From positions 1 to 48,186 of the forward strand of contig JACQFI010000089.1 in assembly GCA_016200135.1 (NCBI GenBank): a stretch of 48,186 nt of DNA, in the 5' to 3' direction. Origin of the DNA: Planctomycetota bacterium. GTDB lineage: Bacteria; Planctomycetota; SZUA-567; H5-PLA8. The notes beneath the pieces were generated by a model, which saw only the letters and a program-made list of their open reading frames with translations, had not been told where the DNA came from and did not search any database. The position numbers and the translations under genes are program-made. Each line of letters starts with the position of its first letter. Position 1 is the stretch's first letter. Shown piece by piece: positions 1-12,870 of this stretch.

Positions 1-45
1 GGGATACAGGGGGGTTAACGCCTCAGACGCCTCAACCTCCCCTTA

Positions 46-67
46 CCCCTCCTTACATAAGGAGGGG
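46..67. repeat. short palindrome, CCCCTCCTTA family
   Basis: Arms CCCCTCCTTA and TAAGGAGGGG are separated by two bases. A second copy with a perfectly palindromic centre lies at 39956-39977. Both copies are followed by a shared tail (GGGG-TTTCAA-AGAGCC), so they belong to one dispersed family and did not arise by chance. Confidence 0.8.
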
Positions 68-81
68 ATTTCAACAGAGCC

Positions 82-135
82 AGATGAACACAGATACAGT
101 ACGTGTGTTCGATCCGTGTTTATCGGTGTTCATCT
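82..135. repeat. inverted repeat, AGATGAACAC family
   Basis: Left arm AGATGAACAC (82-91) pairs with GTGTTCATCT (126-135). The same family recurs as a longer inverted pair at 18165-18259. It lies downstream of the M24 peptidase stop codon and could form a hairpin in the transcript, but it has no T-tract. Confidence 0.75.
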
Positions 136-146
136 GTGGTTCCAGT

Positions 147-1232
147 TCAAACCAGCGTCAGCGGGAAGGATGTCAGTTTCTCCACGCCCTTCTCGGTCAG
201 CAGGTAATTCTGTTCGAGGCGGATGCCGGCGTTCAGTTCCTTCGAGTACAGGCCGGGCTCCATGGTGAAGACGTCGCCGGCCTCGAAGACCGCGTCGTAC
301 TCCGGATTGAGCTGCGGGGCCTCGTGCGGCTGCAAGCCGATGCCGTGGCCGAGGTGGTGGCAGAGCCCCGAGTGGCCCATGCCGGACATGAACTTCTTGG
401 TCTCTTCGAAGAGCTTCACGCAGGAGAGACCCGGCTGGATGAGCTTCTCCGCGTAATCGAGCGCCGCGACGATGTTCGCGCAGGCCTGGTGCTGAACGTC
501 CGTGCCCTTGCGGTCCACCGCGAAGGCGCGGCAGTTGTCGGCGTGGTAGCCGTCTATAGACGGCCCGGCGTCGAGCACGAAGAGTTCGCCCGCCTGCATC
601 GGCCGCTTGCGCGGCAGCCCGCCGCCTTCGCCTGAGCGGAAGTCGTTGCCGAAGCGCTCGGGGTCGCAGCCGGCCGCGGCGATGGCCGCGCCGCGGATGC
701 CCGCGAAGAACTCGAGCTCGTCCACGCCCGACCTAATGTTCGCCTTCGTGAACGCGTACATCGCTTCGCTCACCGCGATGGCGCGCTTGAGCGCCGCGAG
801 CTCGTCCGCGTCCTTGCGCTTGCGCAGCTTCATGATCTCGAGCGTGATGTCGGCGGCCTCGGGCCCGGCCAGCCGCGCCAGCGCGCCGGGGCCTTCCAGG
901 TCCACGCCGAGCTTCTTGCCCTGCGGCACGGCTTTCTTGAATGCGGCGGCGGCGAGCGTCGCCTGTTCCATGGGCATCGTGGAAAACTTGTGCGCGGGGT
1001 AATCGACGAGCTCGTTCGCGGCGATGCTCTCCTTGGCTGGCTTCCAGCCCAGCAGCGTGACGCGCCCGGAGGCCTCGAGCAGCGCGGCGCTGGCGTGATT
1101 CCACCCGCTGCGGAAGTTGGTGAAGTAGTAGACGTGCTCGCGCGCCGTCACCAGCGCGCCGTCGAGCCCCAGCTTGGCGAGCCGGTCAATCAGACGCTTC
1201 TGCCGCGCACGGCAGCCGTCCACGGTGAGCAT
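147..1232 (-). CDS. M24 family metallopeptidase (Xaa-Pro aminopeptidase-like)
   Basis: Probably a cytosolic di-metal aminopeptidase that releases N-terminal residues, often before proline. The 361-residue protein has an N-terminal creatinase-like domain (about 1-140) and a C-terminal pita-bread domain. All five metal ligands of the family are visible: D221 (LDAG), D232 (ADNCR), H296 (HHLGHGIG), E325 (MEPG) and E340 (RLEQN). The chosen ATG is preceded by AAAGGAGGA about six bases upstream; an extension to 1277 is open but lacks such a site. Exact specificity (prolidase or aminopeptidase P) cannot be told from sequence. It is divergent from queG. Confidence 0.93.
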   Translation of the reverse strand: MLTVDGCRARQKRLIDRLAKLGLDGALVTAREHVYYFTNFRSGWNHASAALLEASGRVTLLGWKPAKESIAANELVDYPAHKFSTMPMEQATLAAAAFKKAVPQGKKLGVDLEGPGALARLAGPEAADITLEIMKLRKRKDADELAALKRAIAVSEAMYAFTKANIRSGVDELEFFAGIRGAAIAAAGCDPERFGNDFRSGEGGGLPRKRPMQAGELFVLDAGPSIDGYHADNCRAFAVDRKGTDVQHQACANIVAALDYAEKLIQPGLSCVKLFEETKKFMSGMGHSGLCHHLGHGIGLQPHEAPQLNPEYDAVFEAGDVFTMEPGLYSKELNAGIRLEQNYLLTEKGVEKLTSFPLTLV

Positions 1233-1326
1233 GGGAGATCCTCCTTTAGAGGGCAGCTTGGTTGGTATCGCAACCACTTCCCTGCTGCAACGGGCAAATC
1301 TGAGCTGCCAGCGTTATGAGTTAGTG

Positions 1327-1354
1327 CTTGGCGGATTTGGCGTCTTGGCGGTTT
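1327..1354. repeat. single arm of the CCAAGACGCC repeat family
   Basis: The reverse complement reads AACCGCCAAGACGCCAAAT and continues CCGCCAAG. The arm matches the 26-bp arms at 2459-2540 but has no partner nearby. It lies in the gap between the divergent M24 peptidase and queG, so it overlaps their likely promoter region. Confidence 0.75.
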
Positions 1355-1380
1355 AATGTGTGTATTCGGGATTTCATTCC

Positions 1381-2454
1381 ATGAACCCATCCTCTCGCAT
1401 CAAAAACCTCGCCCGCGAACACGGCTTCGCGCTCAGTGGTATCGCGGCCGTGCCGGAGGACGGCGCGGCTCCGCGCGCGCTGGCGCTGGATGCTTGGCTT
1501 CAGGCGGGCCGGCACGGGCCGCTCGAGTATGTGAAGGAGAACGCGGCCACGCGCATGAACCTGCGCGCGCGCTTTCCCTGGGCACGCAGCATGCTTTGCG
1601 TGGCCGCGTTCTACGATGCGGAAGAACGGGGCGAACGCGGGCGCGACCTGATCGCGCATGTGGCCCGCTACGCCCGCGGGCGCGACTACCACCTCATCTT
1701 CACCAGGCGCCTGAAGGCCCTGGGCAAGGCGCTGGAAGCGGCGGGCCTCTGCGGACGCGCGCACTATTACGTCGATACCGGCCCGGTGCTCGAGCGCGCC
1801 TGGTCCGAGCGCGCGGGGGTCGGCTGGATCGGCAAGAATACGTGCCTCATCCATCCACAGCTCGGCTCGTTCATGCTGCTGGGCGAACTGCTCCTCGACG
1901 CGGCCAGCGAGCCCGATCCGCCGCAGACCGACCATTGCGGAACTTGTACGCGCTGCCTGGATGCCTGTCCCACCGGCGCGCTGCCCGCGCCGGGCGTGCT
2001 CGACGCCAACCGCTGCATCGTCACCTGGAACCTGGAGCTTAAAGGCGCCGTGCCGGAAGCGCAGTGGGCCGAACACCACGGTTGGGCCGCGGGCTGCGAC
2101 ATCTGCCAGGCGGTCTGCCCGTTCAATGCGCCGGGTCGGAGCACCGCCGCGGCCGATGAAGAACTCGCCCAGCCCGCGCCGTGGCAGGCGCTGACGCTGG
2201 CCGCAGCGATCGCGCTGGACGAGGCCGCGTTCGACCGCGCGTTCCAGGCCAGCGCGCTCCGGCGCACGGGCTGGAAGGGCATCCGCCTGGGCGCGCTCAC
2301 CGCCGCGGGCAACGTGAAGGCCGAAAGCTGCCGGGCGGCTTTGTTGGATTGCTTGAAGGACGCCGACGCGGACATCCGTGCGCGGGCCGCGTGGGCGCTC
2401 GCGCAGATGGAACCGTCCGGTCGAGGAGAGCGCGAGAATCGAAGAACAGATTGA
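1381..2454 (+). CDS. queG: epoxyqueuosine reductase QueG
   Basis: Reduces epoxyqueuosine to queuosine in the wobble position of tRNAs, using cobalamin and two [4Fe-4S] clusters. The 357-residue protein has the catalytic aspartate of the VDTGP motif (D132). The two ferredoxin-type cysteine sets are C186/C189/C192/C196 and C239/C242/C246, with C212 lying between. A HEAT-like helix pair with the ARAAWALAQME signature ends the protein, as is usual for QueG. An upstream ATG at 1360 is in frame; 1381 was chosen because the QueG N-terminus aligns there. No strong ribosome binding site is present. No other queuosine genes are in the window. Confidence 0.95.
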   Translation: MNPSSRIKNLAREHGFALSGIAAVPEDGAAPRALALDAWLQAGRHGPLEYVKENAATRMNLRARFPWARSMLCVAAFYDAEERGERGRDLIAHVARYARGRDYHLIFTRRLKALGKALEAAGLCGRAHYYVDTGPVLERAWSERAGVGWIGKNTCLIHPQLGSFMLLGELLLDAASEPDPPQTDHCGTCTRCLDACPTGALPAPGVLDANRCIVTWNLELKGAVPEAQWAEHHGWAAGCDICQAVCPFNAPGRSTAAADEELAQPAPWQALTLAAAIALDEAAFDRAFQASALRRTGWKGIRLGALTAAGNVKAESCRAALLDCLKDADADIRARAAWALAQMEPSGRGERENRRTD

Positions 2455-2458
2455 TCTA

Positions 2459-2540
2459 AACCGCCAAGACGCCAAAGCGCCAAGAACGGCTTCCGCTTAT
2501 AGGAATACGCTTTACTTGGCGCTTTGGCGTCTTGGCGGTT
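2459..2540. repeat. 26-bp perfect inverted repeat, CCAAGACGCC family
   Basis: Arms 2459-2484 and 2515-2540 are exact reverse complements with a 30-bp spacer. The core reads AACCGCCAAGACGCC then AAAGCGCCAAG. It lies between the 3' ends of convergent queG and the acidic membrane protein gene, where a hairpin could stop transcription from both sides. A short A-run (CTAAAAAAAG) follows the right arm and would be a T-tract for the minus strand. Other members lie at 1327, 28243-28316 and 33338. Confidence 0.9.
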
Positions 2541-2576
2541 CTAAAAAAAGGCTGGCGTCGCGAGCCCTGCCCGCGG

Positions 2577-4112
2577 CTATTCCTGAAGCTGGAGCGGCTC
2601 GGACTTCGCTTCCGTCTTGGCTTCGGGCTTGGTTTCCGTTTTCGCTTCGGTCTTGGCCGCGCTCTTGGCTTCCTTCATCTTTTTCAGTTCCGATTCCGTG
2701 GGCGTCGGCTGATCCGGGTCCAGGCCCTCGCGGCCGTCCATGGTTTTGGAGTCGCCGGTCTTGGCTTCGGCGCCGGAATCCGTCTTCTGCGGCGGCAATT
2801 CCACGGACTTCGTTTCGGTCTTCTGCGCCTTGCCGCGGCTGATGCGCATCTCGGTCTTGAAGATGTCGTCGTTCACGACCTTCAGGTCCGATTCGAGCTG
2901 GCTCGCGGTGTCCTCCCAGGCGGCGTACTCTTTGCCGCTGAATTTGGGGTCCGCGCGGATATCGGCGATTTTGTCGGAGGCCGTCTGCCAGATCTCTTTT
3001 GCTTCGTTGAACCTGGCCAGCGCGGTCTCGAGGTCGTCGTGATCGTAGGCTTCCCGCGCGACCTGGTAGACCTCCTTGCCCTGGCTGTGGGCGCCTTTCA
3101 AATTCTTGGTGATGTCCACCGCCTGCGGCTTTTCGGGCGGCGGCCGGTCGGCGGGGTTGTTGAACACCTTCTGGTAGACCAGGAAGCCGCCGACGCCGCA
3201 ACACGCCAGGAAGAGCACCAGGCAGGCGAGCAAGGCGTACATCTTGAGCTTGTCCGGAGGCGGGCTCGCGGGCTGGCGCTTGGTCACGCCGCTGCGCGCG
3301 CCGCTGACCATGGCGGGATCGCGCGGCGCCCGGGAGGTGCTGCGCGTGCTGGTTGTTGCGCCGGGCTTGGGAGCGTCCTCTTCGGACCCCGCCGCGCCTG
3401 GTTTCTTATCTTTGTCTTTAACGGCAGCGGCGTCGAAGCGCGAGCGCGAGGCGACGCCACGCGCGCTGGCGTTGGGACCGGGCTTGGCGCCGGCGGCAGA
3501 GGCGGAACCCGCGCTGCGGCTGCTCGCGGGGTCGGCCTTCACCGCCGGCATCTTGCCGGTCTTTGCGGATGCCGCAACGACGGCGACCGCGCCGGCAGCC
3601 GCGGCGGTCTTTCCGGAGACCGAGGGCGCTTTCAAGCCGTTCTTAGAAGGCGCGGCCGTCGGCTTCTTGCCGGCGGCCACGTTCTTCTTGCTGCCCTGCT
3701 CGTTGTCGGCTTCCTCTTCCTCGTCGTCGTCCTCGTCGTCATCCTCGTCGTCATCCTCGTCGTCGTCCTCGTCGTCGAGGTCCTCGTCGTCGAGGTCCTC
3801 GTCGTCGAGGTCTTCGTCGTCGAGCTCTTCCTCGTCGATCTCGTCTTCGTCGAGGTCCTCGTCTTCTAGGTCCTCTTCGTCGTCGTCTTCTTCTTCCTCG
3901 TCTTCGTCCTCATCTTCCTCGTCGTCTTCATCCTCCTCTTCGTCGTCTTCGTCCTCATCCTCCTCTTCGTCGTCGTCCTCTTCTTCCTCCTCGTCCTCGT
4001 CTTCATCCTTCTTCTTACGCTTCGCCAGCGTTTCGTCGCCGTGCTTCGGCTTGGCGTTCGTTCCGGATGTGCCGGGACCGGTGGGTTTTCCCGGCTTCCC
4101 TGGAGTTGCCAT
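2577..4112 (-). CDS. single-pass membrane protein with a 100-residue Asp/Glu tract
   Basis: Not a recognised family. The 511-residue protein has four visible parts. Residues 1-35 are basic and disordered. Residues 36-138 are almost only Asp and Glu, with a repeating LDDED unit near the end. Residues 139-290 are rich in Ala, Lys, Ser and Pro. One membrane helix follows (about 291-314, MYALLACLVLFLACCG), then a helical outer domain of about 120 residues with a TPR-like look (AREAYDHDDLETALARFNEA), and a tail of KTEAK-type repeats. Positive charge before the helix suggests that the acidic tract is cytoplasmic. AAGGAGG lies nine bases before the ATG. The role is unknown; the TPR-like part suggests protein contacts. 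Confidence 0.85.
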   Translation of the reverse strand: MATPGKPGKPTGPGTSGTNAKPKHGDETLAKRKKKDEDEDEEEEEDDDEEEDEDEDDEEEDEDDEEDEDEDEEEEDDDEEDLEDEDLDEDEIDEEELDDEDLDDEDLDDEDLDDEDDDEDDDEDDDEDDDEEEEADNEQGSKKNVAAGKKPTAAPSKNGLKAPSVSGKTAAAAGAVAVVAASAKTGKMPAVKADPASSRSAGSASAAGAKPGPNASARGVASRSRFDAAAVKDKDKKPGAAGSEEDAPKPGATTSTRSTSRAPRDPAMVSGARSGVTKRQPASPPPDKLKMYALLACLVLFLACCGVGGFLVYQKVFNNPADRPPPEKPQAVDITKNLKGAHSQGKEVYQVAREAYDHDDLETALARFNEAKEIWQTASDKIADIRADPKFSGKEYAAWEDTASQLESDLKVVNDDIFKTEMRISRGKAQKTETKSVELPPQKTDSGAEAKTGDSKTMDGREGLDPDQPTPTESELKKMKEAKSAAKTEAKTETKPEAKTEAKSEPLQLQE

Positions 4113-4196
4113 GCTGTCCTTCCTCCTTCCCGACTGAGAATGTACCAGGCCCGTGGGCCGTTGCGGTTAAACGAGCGTTCTAAAGCACTGTCGCGT

Positions 4197-4226
4197 ACTG
4201 TAGAGTCGATTTTCTGGCCCCGTCAA
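4197..4226 (-). promoter_or_regulatory. candidate sigma70-type promoter for the acidic membrane protein
   Basis: On the minus strand TTGACG (4226-4221) and TACAGT (4202-4197) are 18 bp apart, followed by about 80 bases of leader to the ATG at 4112. This is a pattern match only. The rest of the 4113-4364 gap shows no gene. Confidence 0.4.
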
Positions 4227-4364
4227 GAACATTATGTGGCCTCGCCGCTGATCGTTTTACCGCTTCCCTAGGACCGGCCGATTTCCCCAAAATCGGCGCG
4301 GCGCAACCGCCTTTAAAAGCGCGTGCCCAAGTAACAAAATGAGCGCATAATCCTTGCGGATAAC

Positions 4365-8396
<4,032 letters not shown>

Positions 8397-8479
8397 AATT
8401 ATGAATGTCGCACGCAAGGACGTTTTAGTCAAAGCCTAGTTTTTTTTGGAAAATGTACCTTGAGCCTGAAATGCTTTTG

Positions 8480-9361
8480 CTATTCGAATAGATATTGCCG
8501 AAACATTTCGCGTCGCTGCTCTTCATCATCGAATATGCCAGCCAAACTCGGTTCTTCTAAGATTCGCTTCAATATGCAGGTTACTAATTTAAAAACAGGA
8601 ACTGTCATATCTATCAAACGTTTTTCGTCAGTACGACCGCCATGAACAATAGTTGAACGATGGCTGTAGAATTTCTTTACCAAGTCATATGTTTTTTCTC
8701 TACTACTTCGGGAATGTGTGAAAAAGCGAGAGACGTTAAAAGCAATTTGATGACTTGTCTCTGTGTTTGAGTGCGGTGCAAAAAGAATCTCAAGCACGAT
8801 CGACAAATTAATACATATTTGGTCCATATAGTGGGAGCGCCAGGAATAGTAGAAATAAGTAAGAGCATTATTTAGTCTTCCTGGTGCTTTATGTTTTTCC
8901 CAATGGTTTGTTGCGGTTTTCCACATTAATACGATAGATTCACATATTTCATCATTTAGAGTTGGCCAACTGCTGTTTCCCCCCCAAAACTCTGTTTGAC
9001 CACGCGGAATCAAATTGAGTTCGCTTTGAATTTGCGAATCCCTTTTGTGAATTAATCTACAAAGACCGAGGGGAGAGCCTGCGGCTATGGCTATTATGTT
9101 GCAAGCACGATCTAATAGAGAATAGGGGGCCCCAAACTCTAAGCAGTCATAACCAGTTTTCTTAGGGTTTACTGAGATGTAAACCTTAAACCAAAATGGT
9201 GAGCCATCGTCCAATCCAGTATTTTCACACAATTTTTCGTATAAAACTTCTGTTGTACTACCAGAATATTTGCATAAAGAGATTTCTGGAAGCAAGAGAA
9301 ATATGTCTTGCTTGGCGGTCCACTCAAATCCATGAATTAAAACCAATATAGTATCGTGCAA
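8480..9361 (-). CDS. Apea-like HEPN domain protein
   Basis: A 293-residue protein whose C-terminal half is helical and resembles the Apea-like HEPN group. The RX4H signature of HEPN ribonucleases is present as R235-STIV-H240 (HRSTIVHGG), preceded by a long helix (SSREKTYDLVKKFYSH). HEPN proteins often cleave RNA in toxin-antitoxin or antiphage systems, but here no antitoxin, nucleotidyltransferase or partner is adjacent. The gene is clearly more AT-rich than its neighbours and uses different codons, which suggests recent transfer. GGAG lies seven bases before the ATG. Whether it is an active RNase is inference from the motif. Confidence 0.72.
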   Translation of the reverse strand: MHDTILVLIHGFEWTAKQDIFLLLPEISLCKYSGSTTEVLYEKLCENTGLDDGSPFWFKVYISVNPKKTGYDCLEFGAPYSLLDRACNIIAIAAGSPLGLCRLIHKRDSQIQSELNLIPRGQTEFWGGNSSWPTLNDEICESIVLMWKTATNHWEKHKAPGRLNNALTYFYYSWRSHYMDQICINLSIVLEILFAPHSNTETSHQIAFNVSRFFTHSRSSREKTYDLVKKFYSHRSTIVHGGRTDEKRLIDMTVPVFKLVTCILKRILEEPSLAGIFDDEEQRREMFRQYLFE

Positions 9362-9450
9362 GCAAGGTCTCCGCGAAAAATAATCCCCTCGTTACGTTGT
9401 AAAGATAATACGATAACTGTTTTCGTAAAGACACTAGGAGGTTTTATTCT

Positions 9451-11154
9451 CTACCGCTCATCCAGCGTCGCGCCGGGGTCGCGATGCTTCCTGCCGCTTA
9501 CTTTGCAGTGGATGAGGGTCAGGCTGCCGCGGTCGGCGGCCAGGGCGTCGCCGTCGATCTCGCAGTCTTCGAGCACGATCTTGGCGTCGTCGTGCGCGAT
9601 CACGCGGCCGGTGAACTTGCACTTCTTGGCCGTGATCGCGCTCTTGTCGCGCGCGCCGAAGTACCCGCCGCTGCCGTCGCAGGTGGAATCGCTCACGTTC
9701 AGCTTCGCTTCGCCGTAGCAGAGCGCCTCGCCGAAGGTGCAGCCTTCCACGTTCACCACGGCCTTCTCGGCCGGATAGAAGTTCCAGCTCTGCACTTTCG
9801 AGCCGCCGAGCTTGAGTTTCGAGTGCCCCGCGAGGACGGGATCGGCGGAGTACGTCGTCCCGTTCTGCAGGCCCTTCACTTCGCGCGCGGAGTCGCCCTT
9901 AAAGAAGAGGCCCACTGCGCGCAGTTCCACGCCTTGAGACGTGAGGTCGCAGCCGTCCACGGGCACGAGGCCCCACATCAGCCCCTGCGAAGCCGTGATG
10001 GAGACGTCGTGGCCTCCGGACGAAGGCGCGGTCCAGCGTTCAACGCGCAGGCCGTTCGGGAAATCGAAGCGGTGCGGCTCGTTCGGCGGCAGCGCAAACC
10101 AGAGCAGCAGCCCGGCGGACTCGTTCACGCGCACCTGGCTCGCCGGCGCGATGACGGCTTCGCCCGCTCCCACCGTCTTCAAGAGCGAGAGCGCGGAGCC
10201 TTCCTGAACGTCGAAGGTGAAGCCGCACGCGCTGAAGGTCGTCCCCTGCAGGTCGGCTTTGCTGTTCTTTTTTAGCTGTACGCCCCACGGCAGCGGCAGG
10301 GCCGCCTTGCAGCGCACCAACTCCAGTTTGCTCTTGTCCGCCAACGCGAAGTTGTACTGGTAAGGATACGAGCACGGCAGCTCGACGGACGTGTCTTCCG
10401 CATGCAGCGTCGCGCCTTCTTTTAGCTGCACGTTGCCGCGAATCTGAAAACGCTTGGCCTTCACGTTCAGCGTGATACCGCGGTCCACCACCAGCGTGCC
10501 GTCGATGCGCGTCGAGACCTCGATGGAGGTATCGCGCGTGACTGTCCAGCCGCCGGTCTTCGCGGCCATCGGCTTGCGCTTCACCACCAGATTGTCGAGC
10601 CAGAACGTGGCCGGGCCGTCGGGCTTCTTCTGGAACATGGAGAGGTCGATGATCCCGAAGCCCGCACCGATGCGGTCGGGGTTGAGCTCCTTCTTCTTTA
10701 CGGGCGAGTCGTCGCTGAGCTTGAAGTCCTCGGGCTGGAGCGTGATGTGCCGCCAGTTGGGGTTGCGCAGTTCGCAGATGTAGTGGAACTTCGCGCCGTC
10801 GAGGTCGTCGAGCATGATGCCGACTAGCGCCGCGCCCGAGCCGCGCAGATCGAACTCCAGCAGGGAGAACTCGGTGAGCGGAATGCCGACGCTGAGCACA
10901 TCCAAGCGCCCGGCCTTGCGCATGTACGAGTATTTGAGGGCACCGGCGCCGCTCTTGGCCGCGCCTGGCGTCGTATCGATCATCGGTGCGGGAATCGGGT
11001 CCTTGGGGTTCGGCGCGGGGTCGGGTGGCACGCGCAGCGTCGTAAAGGGACCTACTTCTTTATCGAAGTCGTAGCGCTCCTCGTCGGGCATCTCCGCCGC
11101 GCAGGTTGCAGCGAAAGCGAAGCAGCTAAGGAGCGGCAGAATGAACTTGTTCAT
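9451..11154 (-). CDS. secreted protein with carbohydrate-binding-like and beta-helix-like domains
   Basis: A 567-residue exported protein. A signal peptide (MNKFILPLLSCFAFAATCAA) is followed by a jelly-roll-like segment at about 80-190 (LLEFDLRGSG, ATFWLDNLVVKR), typical of CBM11/CIA30-type folds. The C-terminal two thirds shows short beta repeats of the form xxLKxGATLxxEDTSV, xKLELVRCKA and KIVLEDCEIDGDAL, consistent with a right-handed parallel beta helix. This layout suggests binding or processing of a polysaccharide outside the cytoplasm. No catalytic residues can be named. GGGAGGG is only two bases from the ATG, which is unusually close. Confidence 0.75.
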   Translation of the reverse strand: MNKFILPLLSCFAFAATCAAEMPDEERYDFDKEVGPFTTLRVPPDPAPNPKDPIPAPMIDTTPGAAKSGAGALKYSYMRKAGRLDVLSVGIPLTEFSLLEFDLRGSGAALVGIMLDDLDGAKFHYICELRNPNWRHITLQPEDFKLSDDSPVKKKELNPDRIGAGFGIIDLSMFQKKPDGPATFWLDNLVVKRKPMAAKTGGWTVTRDTSIEVSTRIDGTLVVDRGITLNVKAKRFQIRGNVQLKEGATLHAEDTSVELPCSYPYQYNFALADKSKLELVRCKAALPLPWGVQLKKNSKADLQGTTFSACGFTFDVQEGSALSLLKTVGAGEAVIAPASQVRVNESAGLLLWFALPPNEPHRFDFPNGLRVERWTAPSSGGHDVSITASQGLMWGLVPVDGCDLTSQGVELRAVGLFFKGDSAREVKGLQNGTTYSADPVLAGHSKLKLGGSKVQSWNFYPAEKAVVNVEGCTFGEALCYGEAKLNVSDSTCDGSGGYFGARDKSAITAKKCKFTGRVIAHDDAKIVLEDCEIDGDALAADRGSLTLIHCKVSGRKHRDPGATLDER

Positions 11155-11256
11155 ACCCTCCCATAGACGCCACTTTAGCGGCGCTTGTTGCAGTCAATCT
11201 TGCGATTATAACCGCTTGGTCTTTTGAAACTTAGCCCACTATTTTGGAGGCAAATG

Positions 11257-11736
11257 ATGGGTGCTCAACGCGAAGCCAAGGTACAGAAGCTGAAGAGCGA
11301 TTTGAAGGAGGTGCTGGGCTTTTTCGACCAACCCGAGGCCGTTCAGAACAGGGCCTATGCGCCGGGCAAGTGGACCATGCGCGAGCTCCTCATCCATCTG
11401 TCCGACTCCGAGACCGTGATCCTCGACCGCCTGCGCCGCCTGGCTGCGGAGGACAAGCCCGTCCTGCAAGCCTTCGACCAGGACAAGTGGGCCGCCAAGC
11501 TCTTCTACAAGTCCCGCGATATGAAGCTCGCCAAGCAGCAGTACCAGGCCGCGCGCGAGACCGCGATCGAACTGCTCTCGACGCTGGACGCCACGTTCGA
11601 TGCCAACACCGGCACGCACAGCGAGACCGGACCGAAGACCTTCGGGCAGATCGCCGAGGTCGTGGTGACGCACACCAGCCATCATTTGGAACAGCTCCGC
11701 GCCATCGCCGCCGGCAAGACCTGGACGAAGAGCTGA
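11257..11736 (+). CDS. DinB-like putative metalloprotein
   Basis: A 159-residue four-helix protein of the DinB/YfiT-like superfamily. The histidines usually binding the metal are visible in LIHLSDSE and VTHTSHHLEQL, and the segment PGKWTMRELL is characteristic. Family members include thiol-dependent transferases and stress proteins; the reaction here is unknown. Two ATGs lie in a row. The second has GGAGG six bases upstream, the first only three, so the second was chosen. The stop is three bases before the next gene, so the pair may be co-translated. Confidence 0.85.
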   Translation: MGAQREAKVQKLKSDLKEVLGFFDQPEAVQNRAYAPGKWTMRELLIHLSDSETVILDRLRRLAAEDKPVLQAFDQDKWAAKLFYKSRDMKLAKQQYQAARETAIELLSTLDATFDANTGTHSETGPKTFGQIAEVVVTHTSHHLEQLRAIAAGKTWTKS

Positions 11737-11739
11737 CGC

Positions 11740-12870
11740 ATGGCTTCGTCCATCCAGATCGCGGCGTACTACTTCCCCAACTACCACGTCGATCCGCGCA
11801 ACGAGCGCTGGCACGGCAAGGGTTGGACGGAGTGGGACCTGGTCAAGCGCGCCGAGCCGCGTTTTGCGGGCCACGTGCAGCCCAAAGTTCCGCTCTGGGG
11901 CCACGAGGACGAGTCGCGCCCGGACGCGATGGCCAAGAAGATCGCGGCGGCCGCAGACCACGGGCTCGACGCGTTCATCTTCGATTGGTACTGGTACGAA
12001 GACGGCCCGTACCTCGAACGCGGCCTCGAAGCCGGATTCCTCAAGGCGCCCAACGCGGACCGTCTCAAGTTTGCCCTGATGTGGGCCAACCACGACTGGA
12101 CCGACATCCACCCCGCGACCCGCGCGCGTCCGCATAACACGCTGGCGAAGGGCGTGGTCTCGCGCCAGGCCTTCGACGCCGCGGCCGGGCACATCATTAA
12201 GACGTACTTCTCGCATCCGTCCTACTGGCGCGTGAGCGGCGGGCTTTACTTCTCGATCTACGAACTGATGAGCCTGGTGAAAGGCCTCGGCGGCATCGTC
12301 GAGACCCGCCGGGCGCTCGATGACTTCCGCGCCCGGACGCGCGCGGCGAATCTCGGCGAGCTCCACCTCAACGCCGTCGTCTGGGGCGTGCAGATTCTTC
12401 CGGGCGAGCAAGCGGTGAAGAACCCCAACGAGATGCTCGAGGCCCTCGGCTTCGACAGCGTGACGTCGTACGTCTGGGTTCACCACCAGCGCCTGCCGAG
12501 CTTCCCCACCACCAGCTACCGCGCCGTCGCGACCGCCAGTGAGAGCGACTGGGCGCGGCTGACGCGGGACTTCAAGAAGCCGTACTTTCCCAACGTGACG
12601 ATGGGCTGGGACCCGAGCCCGCGCACGATCCAGTCCGATGCCTACGACAACCTCGGTTATCCGCACATGGCGATCCTGAACGGCAACACGCCCGAGGTCT
12701 TCGGCGACGCCCTCTCCGCCGCGCGCCGCTTTATCGAGCAGAGCGCGACGCAACCGCAGATTCTGACGCTGAACGCCTGGAACGAATGGACGGAAGGCAG
12801 CTATCTCGAACCGGATACGGTGAACGGCATGGGATATCTGGAGCAGATCAAACGGGTTTTCAGCGGCTGA
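11740..12870 (+). CDS. WbsX / GH99-like domain protein
   Basis: A 376-residue TIM-barrel-like protein of the Glyco_tran_WbsX family, related to GH99 endo-alpha-mannosidases. Signatures are AYYFPNYHVD at the N-terminus with GWTEWDLV, FDWYWY, MWANHDWT and the C-terminal NAWNEWTEGSYLEPD. The family occurs in polysaccharide and O-antigen loci, and its activity is debated between transferase and hydrolase. No signal peptide is seen, so it is probably cytosolic. Its 3' end overlaps the convergent Uma2 gene by 11 bases. No sugar-nucleotide genes are adjacent. Confidence 0.88.
   Translation: MASSIQIAAYYFPNYHVDPRNERWHGKGWTEWDLVKRAEPRFAGHVQPKVPLWGHEDESRPDAMAKKIAAAADHGLDAFIFDWYWYEDGPYLERGLEAGFLKAPNADRLKFALMWANHDWTDIHPATRARPHNTLAKGVVSRQAFDAAAGHIIKTYFSHPSYWRVSGGLYFSIYELMSLVKGLGGIVETRRALDDFRARTRAANLGELHLNAVVWGVQILPGEQAVKNPNEMLEALGFDSVTSYVWVHHQRLPSFPTTSYRAVATASESDWARLTRDFKKPYFPNVTMGWDPSPRTIQSDAYDNLGYPHMAILNGNTPEVFGDALSAARRFIEQSATQPQILTLNAWNEWTEGSYLEPDTVNGMGYLEQIKRVFSG

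Noticed and set aside
2532..3869. Long open frame opposite the acidic membrane protein gene
   Set aside because: It is the antisense of the Asp/Glu tract and gives Val/Leu or Ser runs; the minus-strand gene has a better ribosome binding site and sensible domains.
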